From Clostridium sp. (lineage in GTDB: Bacteria; Bacillota_A; Clostridia; Lachnospirales; Lachnospiraceae), in assembly GCA_023666975.1 (NCBI GenBank), contig JAMPAW010000091.1, forward strand, positions 1-13,162: a DNA stretch of 13,162 nucleotides, in the 5' to 3' direction. Below, in pieces: positions 1 through 7,184 of this stretch (its first letter is position 1; every line of letters begins with the position of its first letter). The translations under genes were made by a program, and so were the position numbers. Under the pieces are notes generated by a model. That model had not been told where the DNA came from and ran no database searches. It was given only the letters and a program-made list of their open reading frames with translations.

Positions 1-1
1 G

Positions 2-1102
2 GCATTTACCAATGAAGAGATGGAGAATCAAAAATTCGCCAGGGATAACCAGCAGTTCTTTGAAATCAAAAAAGAGAGTTATAAATATATGGCGGCGTTT
101 CAGACGACAACCCGTATTTTTGACGGTATCATGTACCTTTCCGTTGTCATCGGCGGCGGCATTTTCATGGTGAAAGGCCTGATTCTACCGGGAGATTTGG
201 TGGCATATATGCTCTATGTCACCACATTGATTGCGACCATCCGAAGGATCATTGAGTTTGCGGAGCAGTTCCAGCGGGGCATGACCGGCATTGAGCGTTT
301 TTTGCAGATCATGGATGCCGATATTGACATTTTTGACGAGGAGGGTGCGGTACCGTTAGAAAAAGTGGACGGAAACATTGTGTTTGAGAATGTGAGTTTT
401 GAGTATCCAGACGACCACAACGAAGTGTTTGCGAATCTGAACCTTTCGATTCAGGCGGGGGAACGGGTGGCGATTGTCGGCCCGTCAGGCGGCGGCAAGA
501 CGACACTCTGTAATCTGATTCCAAGGTTTTACGACATTGATGCGGGCTGTATCCGTCTGGACGGGAGGAATATAAAAGAATTTACGCTAAAAAGCCTGCG
601 GCAGCAGATTGGGATTGTCCAGCAGGATGTCTATTTGTTTTCGGGGACGGTATATGACAATATCGTCTATGGAAAGCCGGATGCCGCAAAAGAGGAAGTG
701 GTAAAGGCGGCGAAGCTGGCGGGGGCAGACGAGTTTATCCGTGCGCTGAAGGACGGATACGATACCTATATCGGAGAGCGCGGGGTGAAGCTGTCGGGCG
801 GGCAAAAGCAGCGTATCAGCATTGCCAGGGTATTCCTGAAAAATCCGCCGATCCTGATTTTGGACGAGGCGACCTCGGCGCTGGATAATGAGAGTGAATT
901 TGAAGTGGCAAAATCGCTGGCGGAACTGTCGCAGGGAAGAACAACATTGACGATTGCCCACCGGTTATCCAGTATCCGCAATTCTGACCGGATTTTAGTA
1001 CTTACCGAGGCGGGAATTGTGGAAGAGGGTAGCCATGAGGAACTCATGGAGAAGCAGGGAATGTACTATGAATTTTATACGATGGCGGACAAGTGGCAGT
1101 AG
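2..1102 (+). CDS. ABC exporter half-transporter, permease-ATPase fusion (5' truncated by window edge)
   Basis: This is the C-terminal part of an ATP-driven exporter with the transmembrane and ATPase domains on one chain (MsbA/LmrA-like architecture). The frame is open to the window edge. The ATG at 20 is internal, because the six codons before it (AFTNEE) continue the family's typical cytoplasmic helix, so the true start lies upstream. Counting that Met as 1, the last membrane helices span roughly residues 25-75. The ATPase domain follows, with Walker A GPSGGGKTT (154-162), a Q-loop in IVQQDVYLFSG, the signature LSGGQ (258-262), Walker B LILDEATSALD with catalytic D282-E283, and H-loop His314. 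All catalytic motifs are intact, so it should be active. Such proteins work as homo- or heterodimers; a partner, if any, would be upstream. The substrate cannot be inferred. A terminator 49 bp downstream ends the unit. Confidence 0.95.
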   Translation, partial: AFTNEEMENQKFARDNQQFFEIKKESYKYMAAFQTTTRIFDGIMYLSVVIGGGIFMVKGLILPGDLVAYMLYVTTLIATIRRIIEFAEQFQRGMTGIERFLQIMDADIDIFDEEGAVPLEKVDGNIVFENVSFEYPDDHNEVFANLNLSIQAGERVAIVGPSGGGKTTLCNLIPRFYDIDAGCIRLDGRNIKEFTLKSLRQQIGIVQQDVYLFSGTVYDNIVYGKPDAAKEEVVKAAKLAGADEFIRALKDGYDTYIGERGVKLSGGQKQRISIARVFLKNPPILILDEATSALDNESEFEVAKSLAELSQGRTTLTIAHRLSSIRNSDRILVLTEAGIVEEGSHEELMEKQGMYYEFYTMADKWQ

Positions 1103-1150
1103 CAAAAGGAATGGGATGTTGGTGTCCGATAGGGAATCGGTTTTGATTTT

Positions 1151-1180
1151 ACCGGCGGTTGTGCAACCGCCGGTTTTTTT
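1151..1180 (+). terminator. Rho-independent terminator of the ABC exporter gene
   Basis: A perfect GC-rich inverted repeat, ACCGGCGGTTG / CAACCGCCGGT (1151-1161 and 1164-1174), has a very short loop and runs directly into seven T residues (1174-1180). It isolates the exporter from everything downstream. Confidence 0.93.
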
Positions 1181-1234
1181 ATATGAACAAACCGGATGTG
1201 GGCAGGGCATTGTAATATGTTTTATGGAAAAAAA

Positions 1235-1374
1235 GGAATCAATGGAAAAAAAACGGTATGAATGGATGAAATAGGGTATGAGTGGATTAGGAGGGGTATG
1301 AATGGACGAAATAAGGTATGAATGGATAAAGCAGAGTATGAATGGTCAAAATATGGCATGAAAGGAATGCGGTT
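1235..1374 (+). repeat. 20-bp tandem repeat array, six clear copies plus one degenerate copy
   Basis: Units begin at 1255, 1275, 1295, 1315, 1335 and 1355, exactly 20 bp apart. The consensus is GGTATGAATGGATGAAATAG. The first 11 bases (GGTATGAATGG) are best conserved and the tail varies; the last copy is the most diverged of the six. A degenerate copy at 1235-1254 keeps register. The period is not a multiple of three, so this is not a peptide repeat, although the TATGAATGG core can read Tyr-Glu-Trp in shifting frames. A 20-bp spacing is close to two helical turns, so bound proteins would lie on nearly the same face of the DNA. The array lies between the exporter terminator and the promoter of the AAA-ATPase gene. 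Its function is unknown. Confidence 0.9.
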
Positions 1375-1429
1375 TTTACATAGAGGGTATTACCCTGAAG
1401 AAGATGATGATATAGACTTTGGGGAGTGA
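1322..1429 (+). CDS. Possible 35-residue peptide starting inside the tandem repeats
   Basis: An ATG in the fourth repeat opens a 35-codon frame that runs out of the array and ends in TGA at 1427-1429. The first half is repeat-derived (EYEWSKYGMKG). The second half is non-repeat and ends in a strongly acidic tail (PEEDDDIDFGE). No good ribosome binding site precedes this ATG. A well-placed AGGAGG (1289-1294) instead precedes another ATG at 1302, which opens a 19-codon frame (1302-1361) in a different phase. The stretch could be a real small gene, the surviving 3' end of a broken gene, or chance. No family is recognised. Confidence 0.2.
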   Translation: MDKAEYEWSKYGMKGMRFLHRGYYPEEDDDIDFGE

Positions 1430-1458
1430 TGCGGATATCCCATTTTGAAAGGAAAAGG

Positions 1459-1594
1459 TTTTCATTCCCCTTGAATTATGCTATACTCCAAGATAAATAC
1501 AGGTGTTTTCTATAATGAATGTAAGGAATCGACAGCAGTATTGTTGTCAAAAGAGGGGCATACTTGCTCATAGTGGTATGTTAAGGAGGGTGCT
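1459..1594 (+). promoter_or_regulatory. Promoter and leader of the AAA-ATPase/Uma2 unit
   Basis: A -35-like TTTTCA (1459-1464), 17-bp spacer and TATACT (1482-1487) with an upstream TG (1479-1480) form an extended -10 promoter. Transcription would begin near 1494, giving a leader of about 100 nt. The leader contains a short hairpin (GACAGCA, loop GTAT, TGTTGTC; 1531-1548, one G-U pair). It ends with a strong ribosome binding site, AAGGAGGG (1583-1590), just before the ATG at 1595. A lone TATAAT at 1511-1516 has no matching -35. Confidence 0.6.
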
Positions 1595-3286
1595 ATGGGA
1601 AGAACTGTTGGAATCGGAATACAGGATTTTCAATATATGGTGCAGAATAACTGCTTTTATGTGGATAAGACGGATTTTATCCGGGAATGGTGGGAGAGTA
1701 TGGACAGTGTCACGCTGATTGCCCGCCCTCGCCGGTTTGGGAAAACCCTTAACATGAGCATGTTAGAGTATTTTTTCTCCAATCGGCATGCGGACTGCGG
1801 GGGACTGTTTGAGGGGCTTTCAATCTGGAAGCGTGAGAAATACCGGAAGCTGCAGGGAACGTATCCGGTGATTAGCCTGACGTTTGCCAATGTGAAGGAG
1901 AGAAGCTATGAGGACACGGTCTATCGGATACGGCAGATTTTAATGGCACTTTATGAGCAATATGGATTTTTGCGGGAGAGCGACCTGCTTTCCGCTGCAG
2001 AAAAAGATGTTTTTGAAAAGCTGGCATCGGAGATGAGTGAAAATGATGCTCCATTGGCGCTGCACCAGTTGTCTGATTTTTTAAGCCGGTACTATGGCAG
2101 GAAAGTCATTATCCTGTTAGATGAATATGATACGCCAATGCAGGAGGCCTATGTCAACGGCTTCTGGGATGAAATCGTGGCATTTATCCGCAGTATGTTT
2201 AACTCGACCTTTAAGACAAACCCGTATCTGGAACGGGCCGTGATGACCGGAATTACACGGGTGAGCAAGGAGTCCATTTTCTCAGATTTGAATAATCTGG
2301 AAGTAGTAACAACTTCTTCCGATAAATATGCAACCGCCTTTGGCTTTACGGAAGAGGAGGTCTTTGCCGGACTGGATGAATGTGGACTGTCCAAAGAGAA
2401 GGAGTGTGTCAAGCGTTGGTATGACGGATTTACCTTTGGACATTATACGGATATCTATAATCCGTGGTCTATCCTGAATTATCTGGATAAGGGGAAGATT
2501 GGCACTTACTGGGCAAATACCAGCTCCAACAGCCTTGTGGGAAAGCTGATACGGGAGGGAGACCGGAGGCTTAAACTGAGCTTTGAAAAACTGTTAAAGG
2601 GTGAGAGCATACAGTGTCCGATTGATGAGCAGATTGTCTATAATCAGTTAAATGCGAATGAGTCAGCAATCTGGAGCCTGCTGCTTGCCAGCGGATATCT
2701 GAAGGTGCTGCGCTACGAACAGATAGAGTTCTTGGAGCTTGATGAAGAGCCGCTGTATGAGCTTACAGTTACCAATTATGAGGTGAAGAGAATGTTCTAT
2801 AGCATGGTAAGAGGCTGGTTTGCCAAAGCGGGGGCAGATTACAGTGATTTCCAGCAGGCACTGCTTGCCGGAAACATAAAGGAAATGAATGCCTATATGA
2901 ATCGGGTGGCACTGTACACGTTCAGCTATTTTGATACCGGAAAGAATCCATCAGGCGCAGAACCGGAGCGGTTTTACCACGGCTTTGTGCTGGGACTGAT
3001 TGCCGACCTTGGAACGGACTATGTGATAACATCGAACCGAGAGAGCGGTTTCGGGCGGTATGATGTAATGTTAGAGCCAAAGGACAGGGAAAAGGATGCC
3101 ATGATTCTGGAGTTCAAGGTGCATGAGCCGGACGAAGAGAGTACCCTCAAGGAGACGGTGCAGGCAGCCCTTAGCCAGATCGACGAAAAGCAGTACGAAG
3201 CGGCTTTGACAGCGAAAGGGATTGCAAAGGAGAAGATTCGTAAGTATGGCTTTGCCTTTGAGGGCAAAAAAGTGTTGATTGGATAA
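1595..3286 (+). CDS. AAA-ATPase-like protein with C-terminal PD-(D/E)XK nuclease domain (copy 1)
   Basis: This 563-residue protein has the architecture of the AAA-ATPase-like family fused to a PD-(D/E)XK superfamily nuclease domain (the PF09820 plus PF08011 arrangement, named from memory). The N-terminus carries the family hallmark YVDKTDFI (22-29). A P-loop variant RPRRFGKTL (44-52) keeps the GKT but lacks the canonical first glycine. Walker B is VIILLDEYD (171-179), and a conserved TGITRVSKESIF follows, with Arg222 a likely sensor or finger. NPWS and YWANTSSNS blocks lie mid-protein. The C-terminal domain has FYHGF, then GRYD (Asp490) and LEFK (Glu506, Lys508), a complete D...ExK nuclease core. 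There is no signal peptide, so it is cytoplasmic. The biological role of the family is not established. The start is fixed by an ideal ribosome binding site, and a Uma2 gene follows after 33 bp. Confidence 0.9.
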   Translation: MGRTVGIGIQDFQYMVQNNCFYVDKTDFIREWWESMDSVTLIARPRRFGKTLNMSMLEYFFSNRHADCGGLFEGLSIWKREKYRKLQGTYPVISLTFANVKERSYEDTVYRIRQILMALYEQYGFLRESDLLSAAEKDVFEKLASEMSENDAPLALHQLSDFLSRYYGRKVIILLDEYDTPMQEAYVNGFWDEIVAFIRSMFNSTFKTNPYLERAVMTGITRVSKESIFSDLNNLEVVTTSSDKYATAFGFTEEEVFAGLDECGLSKEKECVKRWYDGFTFGHYTDIYNPWSILNYLDKGKIGTYWANTSSNSLVGKLIREGDRRLKLSFEKLLKGESIQCPIDEQIVYNQLNANESAIWSLLLASGYLKVLRYEQIEFLELDEEPLYELTVTNYEVKRMFYSMVRGWFAKAGADYSDFQQALLAGNIKEMNAYMNRVALYTFSYFDTGKNPSGAEPERFYHGFVLGLIADLGTDYVITSNRESGFGRYDVMLEPKDREKDAMILEFKVHEPDEESTLKETVQAALSQIDEKQYEAALTAKGIAKEKIRKYGFAFEGKKVLIG

Positions 3287-3319
3287 ACAATATAAAAGCA
3301 GAATTGGAGGTGTTACAGA

Positions 3320-3853
3320 ATGGATACGCCAAATCAAGAAAGAATTTACACAATAGAAGATATTTATGCTTTGCCAGACGGGGAACGCGCGGAACTGATT
3401 GACGGACGGATTTATTATATGGCTCCGCCAAGCTGGAAGCATCAGAAAATGTCCAGCTATTTGCATAATGAAATATACAACTATATTAAAGAAAACAATG
3501 GAGAATGCCAGGTTTTGGCGGCACCGTTCGCCGTGTTTCTGAATGAAGACGATACGAATTATGTAGAGCCGGATATTTCTGTGATTTGTGATACTTCCAA
3601 ATTAGATGACAAGGGTTGCCATGGCGCTCCGGATTGGGTAATCGAAATTGTATCACCAAGCAGTAAGCCACGGGATTATATGACCAAATTGTTTAAATAT
3701 AGGACTGCTGGTGTTCGTGAATATTGGATTGTTGATCCGGATAAACAAATGGTAACCATTTATGGATTTGAAAGTGATTCCGTAGAACAGTATGATTTCG
3801 GTGAAGATGTGCCGGTAGGAATATATGAGGGATTTTTCATCAAAATGGAATAG
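3320..3853 (+). CDS. Uma2-family (DUF820) PD-(D/E)XK-fold protein
   Basis: The 177 residues match the Uma2 family throughout: an N-terminal YTIEDIYALPDGERAELIDG block (10-29), IYYMAPPS (31-38), EPDISVI (83-89), then WVIEIVSPSS (106-115) and KLFKYRTAGVREYWIVDP (123-140). The putative metal and catalytic residues of the restriction-like fold are Asp85, Glu109 and Lys123. It is therefore likely able to bind and cut nucleic acid, although activity is unproven for most family members. Full length for the family. The start is supported by GGAGGTG (3307-3313) with seven bases before the ATG. It lies 33 bp after the AAA/PD-(D/E)XK gene with no terminator between, so the two are probably co-transcribed. 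Uma2 genes are widespread and often orphan, so the pairing may be incidental. Confidence 0.88.
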   Translation: MDTPNQERIYTIEDIYALPDGERAELIDGRIYYMAPPSWKHQKMSSYLHNEIYNYIKENNGECQVLAAPFAVFLNEDDTNYVEPDISVICDTSKLDDKGCHGAPDWVIEIVSPSSKPRDYMTKLFKYRTAGVREYWIVDPDKQMVTIYGFESDSVEQYDFGEDVPVGIYEGFFIKME

Positions 3854-4168
3854 TATATAACAAAATATCAGTCTGGATTTGTTTTGTGTTGATAGTAGAA
3901 AAGCTTGATAAGTAACGACAAAGACGTTACAATGTAAAGGAAGGAGAGTAGAACAACTACGGTAAAGGTTCTGAAGCCAAAGGTGAAAGCATATAAAGAC
4001 TGATTGAAAAAAGGGAGAAATAGAAATATTCAAATATAAACTTAAACTCCAAATTCAATTTTGCATAGAAAATATTGACATTTTGCCTGTTAAAGAGTAT
4101 GCAAATTCACTTTTCCGAGCCTCGCAATTGCGTGATTGGTTAGAAAAATGTGGGGGGGGGTAAAAATG
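3854..4168 (+). other. Intergenic stretch with short inverted repeats and possible decayed coding sequence
   Basis: No recognised gene lies here. Small inverted repeats are present: GTAACG/CGTTAC (3912-3917 and 3925-3930) and GTAG/CTAC (3948-3951 and 3957-3960). A ribosome-binding-site-like AAGGAAGGAGAG (3937-3948) precedes a run of codons without an ATG (TVKVLKPKVKAYKD, 3959-4000) that ends in TGA. It was checked by eye for c-di-GMP, SAM and other common riboswitch cores, and none was convincing. No clear terminator follows the Uma2 gene. Confidence 0.4.
4008..4163 (+). pseudogene. Possible 3' gene remnant ending in a G9 tract
   Basis: A 51-codon open stretch lies between TGA (4005-4007) and TAA (4161-4163), with no ATG or GTG in frame. 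Its translation looks protein-like rather than random: a basic amphipathic start, then NIDILPVKEYANSLFR, then SQLRDWLEKCGGG. The three terminal glycines come from nine consecutive G residues (4152-4160). It could be the tail of a gene whose front was lost. An upstream coding-like run (3959-4000) is in a different frame, with an A6G3 string (4007-4015) near the junction. No family is recognised, and chance is a real alternative. Confidence 0.25.
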
Positions 4169-4196
4169 TTGACATTTTCCAATTAACCTATATAAT
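4169..4196 (+). promoter_or_regulatory. Full-consensus sigma-A promoter of the secreted FnIII-like protein
   Basis: TTGACA (4169-4174) and TATAAT (4191-4196) are both perfect, with a 16-bp spacer. Transcription should start near 4203, leaving a leader of about 43 nt that contains a small GGGC/GCCC stem (near 4205-4217) and AGGAGG at 4232-4237. Nine G residues end eight bases before the -35. A near-identical AATATTGACATTTT at 4071-4084 could be a second, weaker -35 with TATGCA (4098-4103) as a poor -10. Confidence 0.85.
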
Positions 4197-4245
4197 AGTG
4201 GTCAGGGCTTTTGGCCCGATAAAATATTCATAGGAGGATTTTGTG

Positions 4246-6891
4246 ATGAAGAGATTCAAATGGACAAAAGGCATCTCAACCGCCTTGGTTGCCATGGGAC
4301 TTGCCGTAACACTGGCCGTTCCGGCATCGGCAGCAAAAGTGGATATGCAGATGTCGCAGCAAGAGGTGACACAGTTGGGTGCACCGTTTGCCACTACACT
4401 TTTAAGTACAACTGCCAACGGACAGCATAATGTGTATTGGACTTTCCAGACCAGTGCGGTAGTGCCGGAAAAAGGAAGTCTAAAATATGATTTGTATCGA
4501 AGTGATGAGGGCAGTAACCCTTATAATTTGAGGACGTATGATCGTTACGATGCTAATGGTAACGAGACAGAGCAGACTTATTTTTGGAGTGATTATACCC
4601 TCATCGGTTCCGGAGAAAATGAAGGAAATGTCTATCCTAGTGACGGACCCGGAACTTATACTCTGCAGTTATACTATTTTGACGGGGCAGCATATGAGGC
4701 AGCAAAAGATGCGGCTATGAATGCTTTGCGTGCAGCATATCCGGATGCGAGTGTTCGTAGTTATGACTGGTATACTGACTATTACCGTATAGTGGCAACG
4801 AAATCGGTATATGATGAAGATTACGACTACTCTTATAATACTACTTTGGCGACTTCTTACGTTTACAGGGCAGACTATATCACCCCGGCAGAGACATTTA
4901 CGCTGACAGCGGATTTAGCAGAGCCTGAGGTAACTACAGCAGTGAAATCCACATCTGTGCAGTTAGACTTTGACGCTAGGGATACAACCAATGCAACCGG
5001 TTATGAAGTGTACCGTATGGTTGGAAAGAAGTATCAGAAGATTGCAACGGTAACAGCGAAAACTTTTACCGACAAGAATCTGTTGTCAAAGACAAAGTAC
5101 TCCTACAAGGTGCGCGCTTATTCTAAGAATGAGAAGACCGGTAAGGTATCTTATAGTAAGTATACGATGGTAGACTGCACCACCAAGGGAAGTGCGCTGA
5201 ACCTGAAGGCAAAGGTTGAGAAAAAGAAGAATGTTAAACTGTCATGGACAAAAGTTCCGGGCGCAGCAAAATATGAGGTGTACCGTCAGGCTAATAGTTC
5301 AAAAAGTACGGTTACTTCTAAGGGTGACTGGGATTCTTATAGCAGCTGGGAACTGATTAAGACGTTAAAGAAAAATAAGAAGGCCTATGTCGATAAGAAG
5401 ACTTCTGCCAATATGAGCTATTCCTATATTGTGCGGGCGGTATTATCAGCCGATAAGAAGGTTAAGGGAGATAAGACGCAGTGCATAGAGAGTGCGGTAT
5501 CAGTAAACCTTGGCTTTGGAAGCGTAGCTCCTACAGCAATATATACGGCTGCTAACGGTGACAGGACATTGGAGTGGCAAAAGGTATATGGCGCACAGGG
5601 CTACATTGTCGAGAAGAAAGTATATCAGATAGACCCGGCTAGTACATATTACGATGACGATAAATCAGGCTGGGTTCAGGTTACCAAACTTGGTGCCAAT
5701 GCTACAAAGTATACCTTTAAAGCAGAAGTGTTGCCGGAGACATACGCAAACGGAACAAAGACAAACTATAGAACTAATACAGAATACCGCATCTATGCCT
5801 ATAAGGATGGCGGTAAAACGGTAAGCTACGACTATTCATTAAGTGTAGATGCTAGCCTGGGTGTTGTGGAATCGGTTACGGCAAAGCCGGTAGCTAATGG
5901 CATTCAGGTTTCATGGACACCGGTAGCCAACGCTTCCTATTATCAAGTATATCGGGTGCCGGCAGGTTCAGTTGTCAAGGATAAGAATGACGGTACAGTG
6001 ATGTTAAATTTAGAATCATATGGTTCTCCGATTACCGAATATGTAGGTGCGCAGGCACCGGTAGCCGTAGATGTTGCCGCCTATAATGCAGCAATTGATG
6101 CATGGGATAACGATACAACAGGAACCGTGGCAAAACCTTTGTTTACCAGTAAACTGGATGCAACAAAAACATATTATTATCAGAATTATCAGTATGCACA
6201 GAGTCAGTTTACCACAACCTCCATGGTTGATTATTCCGGTCCTATATATTCGAGTTATGTAGATCGCATGTATAATTCTGCAACCGACAAGTATGATATA
6301 TATGGTGTAAGACCGGTAGAGGCTAAAGCGAATGTAGACTATCACAGGGGACCACAGGCGGGAGTGTCTTATCAGTATGTAGTAGTGGCATATCAGGCGA
6401 CGCAAAAGACAGTGGCAGATTATCAGTATGATTGGAATACTCCTGAAGATGCATTAGAGGACTTCAATTATGAATCTCAGATTTGCGGTGCTGTTCCGGG
6501 TACAACGAGCGCAGGTGTAGTGGGAACAAAGCCATTGTGGAAGGATACATATTTATTCACCAATGGTTGTGCTAAGATTGGTGAGGCTTGCTATACAAGT
6601 GTAAAGGCACCGTCAGCGCCTACGATTAAATCCGTTAAGGCGGGTAAGAAGTCAGCTACGATTAAGCTGAAAAAGAAAGTATCCGGTGCAACAGCATATA
6701 AGATTTACCGTGCTGAAAAGAAGAAGGGTAAATATATCTGTGTGGGAACAACAACTAAGACGAGCTACAAGGATACCGGATTGAAATCTGGCAAGACTTA
6801 TTACTATAAGGTTGTTGCCGTTACTGCGAACGAGGCTAATGCAGATGTTGACAGTAAGGCATCTAAGCCGAAGAGCGTAAAGGCAAAATAA
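4246..6891 (+). CDS. Secreted tyrosine-rich protein with multiple fibronectin type III-like domains
   Basis: This is an 881-residue exported protein. The signal peptide has MKRFKWTKG, a hydrophobic core and ASA/AK cleavage after about residue 29. ATG 4246 is preferred over GTG 4243 because it lies eight bases from AGGAGG. A Tyr- and Asp-rich region (about 30-220) is followed by fibronectin-III-like units near 225-310, 316-420, 423-539, 540-765 and 788-881. Each has the typical V-x-L-x-W...A-x-Y-x-V-Y-R...Y-x-Y-x-V-x-A pattern. The fourth is interrupted by about 110 residues (roughly 590-700) that are again Tyr-rich. The C-terminus is Lys-rich and has no LPXTG motif, SLH repeat or membrane anchor, so the protein is released or held by charge. 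Likely roles are adhesion or binding to glycans or other surfaces; no catalytic domain is seen. It is transcribed alone from a strong promoter. Confidence 0.88.
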   Translation: MKRFKWTKGISTALVAMGLAVTLAVPASAAKVDMQMSQQEVTQLGAPFATTLLSTTANGQHNVYWTFQTSAVVPEKGSLKYDLYRSDEGSNPYNLRTYDRYDANGNETEQTYFWSDYTLIGSGENEGNVYPSDGPGTYTLQLYYFDGAAYEAAKDAAMNALRAAYPDASVRSYDWYTDYYRIVATKSVYDEDYDYSYNTTLATSYVYRADYITPAETFTLTADLAEPEVTTAVKSTSVQLDFDARDTTNATGYEVYRMVGKKYQKIATVTAKTFTDKNLLSKTKYSYKVRAYSKNEKTGKVSYSKYTMVDCTTKGSALNLKAKVEKKKNVKLSWTKVPGAAKYEVYRQANSSKSTVTSKGDWDSYSSWELIKTLKKNKKAYVDKKTSANMSYSYIVRAVLSADKKVKGDKTQCIESAVSVNLGFGSVAPTAIYTAANGDRTLEWQKVYGAQGYIVEKKVYQIDPASTYYDDDKSGWVQVTKLGANATKYTFKAEVLPETYANGTKTNYRTNTEYRIYAYKDGGKTVSYDYSLSVDASLGVVESVTAKPVANGIQVSWTPVANASYYQVYRVPAGSVVKDKNDGTVMLNLESYGSPITEYVGAQAPVAVDVAAYNAAIDAWDNDTTGTVAKPLFTSKLDATKTYYYQNYQYAQSQFTTTSMVDYSGPIYSSYVDRMYNSATDKYDIYGVRPVEAKANVDYHRGPQAGVSYQYVVVAYQATQKTVADYQYDWNTPEDALEDFNYESQICGAVPGTTSAGVVGTKPLWKDTYLFTNGCAKIGEACYTSVKAPSAPTIKSVKAGKKSATIKLKKKVSGATAYKIYRAEKKKGKYICVGTTTKTSYKDTGLKSGKTYYYKVVAVTANEANADVDSKASKPKSVKAK

Positions 6892-6948
6892 GCTGACAGA
6901 GAATACGCTTACCTGAATAAGTAATTTGATACGGACAGTAACCGATAA

Positions 6949-6989
6949 GGGACTGCTGCACTGAATTGATTCGTGTAGCAGTCCTTTTG
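6949..6989 (+). terminator. Rho-independent terminator after the FnIII-like protein gene
   Basis: A 12-bp stem, GGACTGCTGCAC (6950-6961) with GTGTAGCAGTCC (6973-6984), contains one G-U pair and an 11-nt loop, and is followed by TTTTG. It lies 58 bp after the stop codon. Confidence 0.88.
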
Positions 6990-7045
6990 TATGTGCATTT
7001 ATGCAGTGACATAATTGTTTTCAGCAAGGTTCAAAAGGCTATCAT

Positions 7046-7113
7046 TTGACCATTCTGCAAGATAATGTTACAATTTAAAAGTCTTGACAAATGCGGCGTG
7101 GAAGGTTTTTACT
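7046..7113 (+). promoter_or_regulatory. Promoter(s) of the cardiolipin synthase gene
   Basis: The best candidate is TTGACC (7046-7051), 17 bp, TACAAT (7069-7074) with an extended TG at 7066-7067; transcription would start near 7081. A second -35, TTGACA (7084-7089), has only a weak partner, TTTACT (7108-7113), at 18 bp. The leader would be about 70-105 nt. The ribosome binding site is AGAGGAG (7168-7174), before the ATG at 7185. Confidence 0.65.
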
Positions 7114-7184
7114 GATTTTGTCATGTAGTATCGGTGACTGACATCATGTTGCCGGTAATGCGGTAAGAGAGGAGAAGATTCATC

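Noticed and set aside
1017..1274. 85-codon plus-strand frame
   Set aside because: It overlaps the end of the ABC exporter in another frame, crosses the terminator and ends in the repeats.
1235..1374. CRISPR array
   Set aside because: Units are head-to-tail 20-bp repeats with no unique spacers, and no cas genes are nearby.
1503..1718. 71-codon plus-strand frame overlapping the start of the first AAA-ATPase gene
   Set aside because: It lacks a ribosome binding site and loses to the family-matching frame that begins at 1595.
3900..4020. Riboswitch (c-di-GMP or similar) before the secreted protein gene
   Set aside because: No conserved core could be matched by eye, and the strong promoter lies downstream, so this segment would not be in the leader.
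6016..6405. 129-codon minus-strand frame rich in Ile and Cys
   Set aside because: It is the complement of a Tyr-rich coding stretch; its composition is an artefact of that.
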